Shown piece by piece: positions 22,244-34,200 of a stretch of 64,000 nt of DNA; the first letter of the stretch is position 1, and every line of letters starts with the position of its first letter. The stretch lies in NCBI RefSeq assembly GCF_932526225.1, contig NC_064035.1, positions 13,770,566-13,834,565 of the forward strand, written 5' to 3'. Under the pieces are notes generated by a model. It was not told the origin of the DNA. It was given only the letters and a program-made list of their open reading frames with translations, and did not search any database. The position numbers and the translations under genes were made by a program. Origin of the DNA: Nematostella vectensis. Taxonomy: Eukaryota; Cnidaria; Anthozoa; Actiniaria; Edwardsiidae.

Positions 22244-25200
22244 CTGTAAAAAATCAAACCCTTAAACTTTCAGTTAGTATCTAGTGTAACCAAAGATTGT
22301 ATACACCTATTTTAATTTAGATTGACAGTAATAACACAGAAAATCGTCCAAGAAGGTTCAATTCAAAGTGTTGTTTACTTGTATAAATGGATCACACTCG
22401 AGACTTAATAAATGTACTGACAGTTATAAACATACACAATAGTTATGTTCTCCTTTACCTATTTCAAACTTAATTTAAATAGGCGTAAAAAGGATTCGAG
22501 TCAGAAAACTTAACTACTTTTATGGCAACTTCATCGCGCATGTAAATGTTAACATACTTCCAAGCTGTACTTTACCCCTTAAAACCTATGACGTCACACA
22601 TACCTGGAGTCCCGAGTCAGTTGAGCTGTGTAGCCCCCTATGAACTCATACTGTACATACCTGGATTCCGAGTCAGTGGAGCTGTGTAGCCCCCTATGAA
22701 CTCATACTGTACATACCTGGATTCCGAGTCAGTGGAGCTGTGTAGCCCCCTATGAAGTCATGCATACCTGGATTCCCGAGTCAGTGGAGTTGTTTTACCC
22801 CTATGACGTCATACTGTACATACCTGGATTCCCGGGACAGTGCTGAAAAACGCAAGACTAGTTCCAGTACCGCGCGGTTAAACCAGCTTTTTTGTTTTGA
22901 AATGGCGGCGTTTTACCGGAGAACTGTCATATTTCGAAGAATGCTAAGAAAACTAGACCAAACTAAGGCTATAATTTTCTTTATGACTCCCTTATTATCA
23001 AACAAATCTGTCATCTTTTGTACAGTATGGTTTTAATGCTGTACAGTTAGTCAAAACAGCGACTGAAGTCAGCCTTTCGTACCTTTACTCGAACGAGTCA
23101 ACACTACGGTTGTGTTTGTTTTCGCCAGAACACGCGCATGCGCATACGTTATTCAGCACTGTAGATTCCCGGATCAGTGGAGCTGTGTAGTCCCCTATGA
23201 CGTCATACATACCTGGAATTCCGAGTCAGTGAATTGTTTAGCCCCATATGACGTCATACATACCTGGAGTCCCGAATCAGTAGAGTTGTGAAGAGGTTCA
23301 TTCTCGGGTTCTGGAACATCAGGCGATTGCAAGTCGTCTCTCTTCTGTCGTTTAGCTTCTATAGACCCGAAATTTATAAGAATCAAAATAACTGATAATG
23401 AAACAATTTATCGAGCCTTTTAAAATGGGCTACGTGTTTATAGTCAATGAGGCCGTAATCAAAACACACTAGCAAGTCATTTTGTATAACCAAAATCGTT
23501 ATCTGGAACACCTACCCTTACATAAGGGAACCACCTTTATGTGCAGAACATTTTCTTATATGAAGAACCTACGCTTATATGTAGAGCCTACCCTTTAATA
23601 GCGAACCAACCCTTATATGGAGGACCAGCCCTTATATGGAGAATCTACCCTTACATGGGCAACCTAAACATATATGAAGAACCTAACCTTAAATGGAGAA
23701 CCTACCCCTATATGGAGAGCCTACCCTTAAATGGAGAACCTACCCTTATATGGAGAACCTACCCTGAAGACTGAGTTCGAGCACTTGTTGAAGCTGTTCC
23801 TCTTCGGTTTTTGACATTTTCTGTGAAACAATGTTTAAGACCGTCAATACACATTTTGTTTACTTGTATTATGTCACGGTTCTGCACGAGGCTCGCCGGC
23901 CCCCACTATTCAAGGATGAAAACATAATTCATGCCAAGTAGGTTTTACACCTTGTTCGTACCTGATCTTGTAAACTTTTCGATATAGCCTTTGCAAGATT
24001 CTCCTCAAAGCACTCAGTGTCAGACCTCTCTGCCTCCTCTACCGGGTCGGGGGTGCGGATATGGCAGGGCTTGAGCACAGGTCTCCTTCCTGGTTTATCG
24101 TCTGAGAAGTTATTCCTCCCTTGTATTGAGCTGTCAGCCTTATCTGAACAACGTCTAGGACTCACACTTCTTCCTGGGTTCTTTTCTGAACAGTGGTTTG
24201 GTCTATATTTAGTATTAAAAGTGCAACTAGTGTCTAGGCCAACACTGTTCGGATGTGTTCTTTTGTTCCCATGGCAATCATTTACACCAATAATCAAATC
24301 ACCAGTGAACTTTTTCAGCGTTGGGGTATGGTCCATGATAGAACATGGACTAATGTCATCATTCCTCAGTGATGACCTGGGCGAGCCACCATTATCCGAA
24401 CCTAAGGCTAAGTCAGAGCTACAATCATAGGAAAACTTAGATGTCCTTACAGCGGACTCAAGTCCACTCTCATCACCACTGTCAGAGATGGTCACGGAAC
24501 GAGTAGGAGCTCCACCCAATAGCCCATACTCTTTATCTCTAGACTCATCACACCCATTTTTATCAGCAGGTTTCAGATTGATGTCTTTCTCAATCTCTTC
24601 CAAGCCGCTTAGCAGTTCTTCGTCAGTACAGTCCATTTCATCACCAAAGTCTTTTGGCACTATCTCTGTGCTTTGGTTACGGCTTTCATTCATGGCCCAC
24701 TGCATCTGGTCTTCCTCACACATTTCCAGCAGATTCATACTGCTGTTATAGTCGCCTTTATCACTTGCTATAGAAAGAGGTGTTAATCTGTCCAGTTTTT
24801 GTTTATTGGAGTTGGGTTTGCTGGCACTTCCGTGACTGGAAATAAAAATTGTGATATATTTCAAAAACTGTACGTTCTTCTGCGAACAGATTACAGCTTA
24901 CAGATTTCAACATAATAACAGTTTACAGCACACAAACGATTTTCAATGTACAGATTACAACATAAAAAAGTTTGCAACAATTTTAAAGTTAAAAACGGTT
25001 TCTATGAATTTTCTTACTGCTTGTATCGAATCTTTGAAAAAGGGCCTGTCGAGCACATAAAAAAGTTCAGCTACTTTTTCCGGAAATAAGGGAACGTGTA
25101 TCATGATAAAGGAACGTGTACCATGATAAAGAAGCGTGTATCATGACAAGGGAACGTGTACCATGATAAAGGAGCGTGTACCATGATAAGGGAGCATGTA

Positions 25201-28200
25201 TCATGATAAGGGAGCGTGAACCATGATAAGAGAACGTGTACCATGATAAGGGAGTGTGTATCATGATAAGGGGGCGTGTATCATAATAAGGAAGCGTGTA
25301 CCATGATAAGAAAGCGTGTATCATAAGGGAACGTGTACCATGATAAGGGAGCGTGTATCATGATAAGGGAGCGTGTATCATGATAAGGGAGCGTGTACCA
25401 TGATAAGAGAACGTGTACCATGAAAAGGGAAGGTGTACCATGATAAGGGAGTGTGTACCATGATAAGGGAGTGTGTACCATGATAAGGGAGTGTGTACCA
25501 TGATAAGGGAGCGTGTACCATGATAAGGGAGCGTGTACCATGATAAGGGAGCGTGTATCATGATAAGGAAACGTGTACCATAATAAGGGAGCGTGTACCA
25601 TGATAAGGGAGCGTGTATCATGATAAGGAAACGTGTACCATAATAAGGGAGCGCGTACCATGATAAGAGAGCGTGTTCCATGATAAGGGAGCGTGTACCA
25701 TGATAAGAGAACGTGTACCATGATAAGGGAGTGTGTATCATGATAAGGGGGTGTGTACATAAGGAAGCGTGTATCAGGATAAGGGAGCGTGTATCATGAT
25801 AAGGGAGCGTGTACCATGATAAGAAAGCGTGTATTATAAGGGAACGTGTACCATGATAAGGGAGCGTGTATCATGGTAAGGGAGCGTGCATCATGATAAA
25901 GGAGCGTGTCCCATGATAAGGGAGCGTGTATCATGATAAGGAAGCGTGTACCATGATAAGGGAGCGTGTACCATGATAAGAGAACGTGTACCATGATAAG
26001 GGAGCATTTACCTTTTCTTGGGCGTATTGAACTCGATGTGGAGCTTTCTTCTAGCCGATGGAGATGGATTTGAGACATCAAAAGAGTCATCATCTAATGG
26101 GTGCTTGAAGGCTTTGAACTTTGCTTTAGGGGGGCTCCTGGAATAAAGAACAAGGAGAATCTTATCTCTTGGAGGATGCATGTATATGGGGGTTTTTTTT
26201 CAAGAAGGGGCCTTTTACAAAAGGTCATCACCTTATAACACAGGTGGCATGACTAGAAAAAACTACAGGCAAGCTGTAAAAAAAACTAGATGGACTGTGT
26301 AGTCGTGATGGAATCAGGAAAATAACTCAAAATAAGTTTAAATGGTATGTTTTACGCCTCAGTGAAAAGAGAGCAGTTTCGCTGAGGTTTCGAGAGTTAA
26401 GACTCATAGCAAAGAACTAACGAAAGGCTAACACTCAAACCGTCAGCAAAACTACTCTGCTTTCACTGAGGCGTAGAAGATAATATTTTAACTTTTTCTG
26501 TTTATCATTAAAGGCACTTACAGGATTACTGACTTGTCTGTGAACTGTAAAGGAGGCGATGTCTTACTGGAGCATAGATTACCTAAGGAAAGCAACGCAT
26601 TCAGATATCTTCCATTTTAAACAGCTTTGATTGAGATAAAGGTTATGCCTTAATACACTGACCTATTAACTGGCCTGTATCGGCCGAAAGAAGTACCCAC
26701 AAGCGAAAAAGAATCATAAATGTAAACTTTGAAACAACAAGACCAAGATACTCAGACATCGTCTAGGGAATGAATGGTCTTGAAGAAGTGAATCCAACCA
26801 AAATGATAGGAATTACTGTACAGCCGAATAATAGCTTGTGGGTTTTCAGACAAAACTCAAATCTAACAAGAAAAAACAGCAGAATAGCACTTCTAAACAA
26901 GTCGCTATTTTTTATAGGAAAACCAACAGCGCAATGTGAGATGGAAGATAGGCACTTTCGAAAGCTTGAATACCGCTGACTAGATACTTTATTGACTGAC
27001 TGTCAAAATCTCAAAATGGGGGGACGTGTTTGTTTTTAGTCTTTTTTTGGTAAATTCTGCTATAGATGTAAATTGGGTAATAATAAATTATGCCAATAAT
27101 AGGCACATATGACTAAATATCAAATGCCATACTATATTCTGGGCGTGGTCCTTAATATGGGATTTAGTAGACGTTGCACACGTGTTTTTATTGATCTTAT
27201 TCTCATGTGTACGTACCCACATCGATAAACTTCTGTAAGTTGATGTTATTCTGTTTTTTCTCCTGTTGATCCGTGACTTTATCGAAGTTGTATCTCTTCA
27301 GATGCAAAATCAGTACCCTAAAACATACAAACAGGACAACAGGCAAACAAAACTAAGCAATGAAACAATTTCTCCTACTAGACTTAAACATGTGTCTAGG
27401 AAAAGGGTGGCTTTACCTCGGCAGTCTACTGAACTTGTGGGAGATAGTGGCCTGTTTGTGTTTACACTCTTCACATGTATATTCAACATTCTCTGTCTAA
27501 AAGATAACAACAGAGTCAGGAAAGGAACTAGCAAGTTTTGAAGGTACAGACATACCATGTAGTACTGACCCTGAAATATGACTTGATAAGACGATCTACA
27601 GGGAGGCCACTCATGTTAGGTGACACTTCATAACCATCATCTAACCTGAAAATGTTGTGAATCAATTATTAGCAGTGCAAAACAATTTTCTAGTATTATG
27701 ATCTCTTCTATTTCAAAGTTCTTTAATTACAGTATATTTACATGTACCATGAGTTATCCTACTTTTCGAAGAAACATAGTACTTACAAAAAGGGAAGATC
27801 CAGAGAGAAGTCATGGTAAATTTCTTCTGATGTAACAGAAGCTGCACAACTGTGGAATTGATTTATTCAATAAAATAGGTAAGCTTTGAAAAGACACACA
27901 TCTCTAACAAGTAATAGTATGTAGCACAAGTTACATCTCTTACAAGTAATAGTATGTAGTACATACAACTCATACCTCTTACAAGTGATAGTGTGTAGCA
28001 CACAGCACTCAAAGTTTCTTGTTACTGGGCAAAGAACATTTACTTGCTGCAATTAAAAACACATAAAACGTATATAGGCAATATCATAACTTTTCCATGA
28101 CAGAAGGGCATATTTTTTTTTACTTGGCCTTATTTATTTGGAGATATTGACTGCTCAAAGTAATGGAGACACAAAGTATATGCTGTAAACTAAAACACTG

Positions 28201-31200
28201 ACAAATATTGATATGTAAAACCTCCTTACTTGGTATCTTACTGTAACAGGATGAGGGCATGGTGGTCGCGCAGAAACGAGGAAGATCCAAGGATTCTCTT
28301 TAGGCAAATTTATTGAAATCACTGACTTCAGCACACACACACACACACTTAACGTACAATAAACGGAAACAAGAATAGAGTCTTCCTCTAGCAGTCGTTC
28401 TTTAGTCTTCTCCAACAAATCCAAGTTGAAACCCTTCCAACGTAGTAACTCAAACACAACTGAAAGCTAGCTGAATGTGACCCCTATTGGGAAAACATTC
28501 TTTTGATTCTACAACTTGTTGTCAACATATGCCTTTTCCTTATTATAATGGGCGGCAGGAATGTCCTGTACTTGTATCGCTTATCTCTAGTGATAATTGT
28601 ATCATAAATCAAAAGTAATTTATCGAAAAAAAGTTGCTCAAATACTGCGCCCACTAATCGCGTTATCGCAGGTGAGTGTAGCTTGCATACATCCGTTTGA
28701 CAACATGGAACTACATTCCTAAACGATTAGTAAGTTGCACCCAAAAAAAACACAAGATAATTACAACAAAATCTAGAGTGAAATAAAGAATAAAATATAC
28801 GTCTAGTGACCCTGTCACATTACCGTTACTGGGTCTTACTGTACCTTACCATTACTGGGGATTACTGTACCTTGCAATTACTGGGTCTTACTGTACCTTG
28901 TCATCACTGGGGATTACTGTACCTTGCCATTACCGGGGATAACTGACCCTTGCCATTACTGGGTCTTACTGTTCCTTTCCATTAGTGGGGATTACTGTAT
29001 ATACCTTGCCATTACTGGGGATTACTGTACCTTGCCATTACTGGGGATTACTGTACCTTGCCATTACCGGGGATAACTGACCCTTGCCATTACTGGGTCT
29101 TACTGTTCCTTGACATTAGTGGGGATTACTGTACATTGCCATTACTGGGTCTTACTGTACCTTGTCATTACTGGGGCTTACTGTACCTTGCCATTACTGG
29201 GGATTACTGTACCTTGCCATTACCGGGTCTTACTGTTCCTTGCCATTAGTGGGGATTACTGTATATACCTTGCCATCACTGGGGATTACTGACCCTTGCC
29301 ATCACTGGGGCTTACTGTACCTTGCCATTACTGGGTCTTACTGTTCCTTGCCATTACTGGGTCTTACTGTTCCTTGCCATTAGTGGGGCTTACTGTACCT
29401 TGCCATTACTGGGGCTTACTGTTCCTTGCCATTAGTGGGGCTTACTGTTCCTTGCCATTACTGGGTCTTACTGTACCTTGCCATCACTGGGTCTTACTGT
29501 ACCTTGCCATTACTTGGTCTTACTGTACCTTGCCATCACTGGGGCTTACTGTACCTTGCCATTAGTGGGGCTTACTGTTCCTTGCCATTACTGGGTCTTA
29601 CTGTACCTTGCCATCACTGGGTCTTACTGTTCCTTGCCATTACTGGGTCTTACTGTTCCTTGCCATTACTGGGGCTTAATGTACCTTGCCATTACTTGGT
29701 CTTACTGTACCTTGCCATCACTGGGGCTTACTGTACCTTGCCTTTACTGGGGCTTACTGTACCTTGCCATTACTGGGGCTTACTGTTCCTTGCCATCACT
29801 GGGGCTTACTGTTCCTTGCCATTAGTGGGGCTTACTGTTCCTTGCCATTAGTGGGGCTTAATGTACCTTGCCATTACTTGGTCTTACTGTACCTTGCCAT
29901 CACTGGGGCTTACTGTGCCTTGCCATCACTGGGGCTTACTGTACCTTGCCTTTACTGGGGCTTACTGTACCTTGCTATTACTGGGGCTTATTGTACCTTG
30001 CCATTACTGGGGCTTACTGTATGTTGTCATTACTGGGTTTTACTGTATCTTGCCATCACTGGGGCTTACTGTACGTTGTCATTACTGGGTCTTACTGTAC
30101 CTTGCCATCACTGGGGCTTTCTGTCAGCGGCTTTAGCACATCATCTTTCAGCTGATCCAGAACTTGGCAAAGGAACTCATGAGCATCCTGAAATCAAAAC
30201 CCACGAAATGTACAGTCTTACTAGGTTAAAATGATATCCTCTTACAGCACGACCAGAAAAAACGTGAACACAGGAAATATGTATGTATTGGATGTTTTTT
30301 CCGACCAATCACTTGTGAGATATTCAAACAGTCAACTAGAAACATGTGTCATAAGAAGAAAATAACCATTCCACACATACAGTATTTACTGTAAGGTGTT
30401 CAGGGTTCTACTGGTTGCACTGTAAAATACAGATTATTGATTGAATGTTCTTTGACGAACTCAACCTTATCGAATATAAAAGATATGGATAAAACATGTT
30501 CTTCGTTGCTCCAATAAAATTCAGAAATTCAAGAAATATCAACCCAAACTCAAAACAGATCCTATGTACTGTATCATAAAAACAGCTACATACCAGCCTT
30601 TACAGGCCCTTACTCACATGTTGCAAATTTCCTGAAAACCTTGTGGCAGCCTCGGATATTTGCCGCTTAAATTTTCTCAAATGCATCCTTTGAACATCCA
30701 GCTCACATTTGTTCCTTTTGCAACAGAGTAACCCATAGGCTGACCTGTGAACATGTGGACAAAACATGTGAAAAAGGGCTCTGTACCACAAAATCTTGAA
30801 TTAAAATCAAGGCTTGGGACTGCTCAAATGGCTTTCAAAATTATTGGGAGGGCACATGCCCCCAGTGCCCCTCCCACTGCGACAGGCCCTGTACCAGATA
30901 TGTACATACATAATCCTCTATAGATTTAACATATAAAGCAACAACAATTTGCTGATGGAACATGAAATGCACACTTTGGCTAAAAAGCAATAAAGTGTTT
31001 TTCACTTTAAAGGGGCAGCGTCATGGTATGTACTTTGCATGTCTGGAGTCAGTGTTTATTGTAGGCTTTTAATTACCTACAAACAGTTGAACTTTAAGCT
31101 GTCCATCCCTTGTTAAAATAATATGCAATTTTTTTTTTTGAAAACTACTGTATGTTTATTGACAGTTTGTGCTCATTTCCTTTGAATTTAAGTCTACCAC

Positions 31201-34200
31201 ATGTACCAAAGCCTCTTAGTTCAATATTAGAATTTGACTGAAATTCGTTGTTTCTGGCCCGGAGAACTATTGCTCTTTCCATGACACTGCTCCTTTAATA
31301 CTATAATAATGCCTTATAACATTGGCATACTACTGTATTCCTATGCACCTGTATGATTTTAGTGCAGAGATAACCAGTGTCACAGATGAAAAAATTGGGC
31401 AACATTAACCGCATGAATTGCGAAATGTCCCACAATACATAGATTCAATACTTAGTTAAGACTCTGGGTTGCACAACATTAACCACATGTCTTGCAAAAC
31501 AAACCTCTCTATTCATGATACTTACTTGAGAAGACACTGTGAATTTGACACAAGATTGTGTAACTCCTTGTTAGCCAGATCTTGTGCAAAAGGTTCTATC
31601 CCAAGCAGAGATTGAAGTATGGCATTCATATAACATGTATTGCCAAGATTAGAAAACCTACAGGAAAATTTAACATGTATTACCAAGATTAGAAAACCTG
31701 CAGGAGAATATAACATGTATTGCCAAGATCTAATTAATATTTGAAGGATGATAATCCAAGTTGTCTGTATTTTATCATCAAAGAGTTGCTAGCTTTGAGT
31801 GACAAGGAGAGTGGTTACACTTACCCAGTCAGCTGGGTCTTGTCTTGAATAGTGACTTGAGCTCTTTTGTGAAAGGAAAAGTCTCTGGAGAGACTATATC
31901 GCAGCCTGCCCTTTGGAGTGACCTTGGTATGAGATCTGGATGAGCCACAGTACAATTACCTCAGTGCTAAGTATATCAAAACTAAAGTGTAACACACTAT
32001 AACCAAAAAACATTAACCATTTATATGCTGTAACTATGCCATAATATATACTATTACCTTATTTTGGAGCCTGAGACAGCTGAACTGTTATTTGAACCAT
32101 AAAAGGAAAATAAAGAAGGGCTCTGGCTGCTCGATACAGGAAGATTGTCTGCTAGATTTACAAAACGTACATAAGAGAAGATTGTCAGCTAGATATGCAA
32201 AACATTAAGGGAAGGTTGTCAACAAAATCACAGAAACAAAAAATCCTTGACCTTCAGAAATTTTTATTCAGTCTGAAACAGGACTCACTAGCAAGTTCAT
32301 GGCATTGAAACCAGCTGTCATACAGTAGTCTAGCACACTTCACCTGGGGAAGGTCTCCTTTCTGAAAGTGGAGTCTTGGCTGACAATGATTTACGATATG
32401 ATTCTGGTGAGATATCTGCCACAGGTCTGTGAATATTGGACAAATTATTATCAAATTTTTGCCTTAAGGAGATTGAACTTAGTTTACTTTTGAGCATAGT
32501 GTGCATAGCAGGGTTAAGCACACATACATAAAAGGCTTGGCCCAAATGTTGTTCCTGTTTAACTGGTATCGACCCACATGTTGTTCCTGTTTAACTGGTA
32601 TTGACCCACATGTTGTTCCTGTTTAACTGGTATTGACTAACATGCTGTTCCTATTTCATTGGTATCGATCAACATGCTGTTCCTGTTCAACTGGTATTGA
32701 CCCACATGTTGTTCCTGTTTAACTGGTATTGACTAACATGCTGTTCCTATTTCATTGGTATCGATCAACATGCTGTTCCTGTTCAACTGGTATTGTCCCA
32801 CATGTTGTTCCTGTACTGTATGTTCAAGTGTGAATGGTTCGACATTTTAACATAAACCTGACATAACAACATGTACATAATGACAAAAGAGAAAAAACAT
32901 GTTTTTTTTCTTTTGTCAATGTCGTTATGTCGGGCTAAACTGAGTGTGCGTTCCCAGGTCGTTATGTCACCAGTGTGCACTAGGCATTATTGACTCAAAG
33001 TTTGTACCTTTTCAATCTTGGTGTCTTCAGCATGGAAGAGAGCCGCTGTGCGTGTCTAGGTGATGAATCCACCAAGTGCTGATTTGCTTCACTGTGATGG
33101 CCAGTGGATGACTTTCTTGCACTATTCAAGGGCTGATTCTTTAAGAATTCAAAACAACTGTCAGTCTGTCAGTGCATAAATAATACTGTACAGTGGAACA
33201 TAGTAAATCAATAAGGCAAGGGATCAATAAGTATTACTATTGAGTACAGATCATAGTTATACTGAAGTTCAATTTGCAAGAATTGCAATTCAGATCATAG
33301 GGATCATGCACATCATATGGATCATGCATCTAATACAGTAGTCATTGCAGTAAATAAGTGCTGACAATATTTCTTCTTTTTTGTCTCAAAGAGAAAGAGT
33401 GCGTTTTTTTCAAAATCTTCTTTTCCCATTTTGAATACTAGGCTCAGATGCTATGATTTAGTGTATATTATGCTTGCTAACATAAAAAGACCTTTGGAGT
33501 CCTTCTCTTACATTAAGCCAAGCAAGAATCACTTGTACTCTTTGAAAAATGCTACCCTATATTTTTATGTTTCTTTAGGGAAGGGGAGAGGGAATAATAG
33601 AGATATGGGGCTTACAGTATTTGAAAATTGGGGCCCCAGAGGGGGAGGGGGCTTAATAGAGATAAGGGTTTTACAGTGTTTCATTTTCTATCTATTCCAT
33701 CTTTTGCCTTTGTTTCCAGTTTAGCTTGACTGCAGTCCACTGGGACTGGGTTCAAAGAACGAAAAGAAACCTTCATATCCCTGTAAAACTTTTTTTTGAT
33801 TTCCTGCAGATTTATGGTATGCTCTTCGTAAATCAGAAAAAGGTTAAATTCCCTACATATGCTGGTGTTTTCAATCAATGAAAGTCAGAGAGTATTACCT
33901 CAATGTCTTCATATTTTCGTTTTGTGGAAGTTCTTGTTTCTGATGACTCAGCTAAATGTCTAGTTGTAGATAGATCTAGAAAATATACAAATAGCACAAA
34001 TATTGTCCTCTTATTTTAATGGTAATAATGCCTTAAAGACACATGGCTATAACATATTGTAACCATTCAATATTTAAGTCTCAAGTCTCAGTGAATCTAT
34101 AAGCCAAAACAGTGAAAAAGGGGATGTCTATCCTAACAAAGACTGTAGCAACTTCTATAATAATCTATACAACAACTCTCTCAAATTGTGCACTCTGATT

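Noticed and set aside
29058-30234. Plus-strand open frames such as repeats of GLTVPCHYWG
   Set aside because: They are antisense readings of the USP37 exon-10 donor minisatellite.
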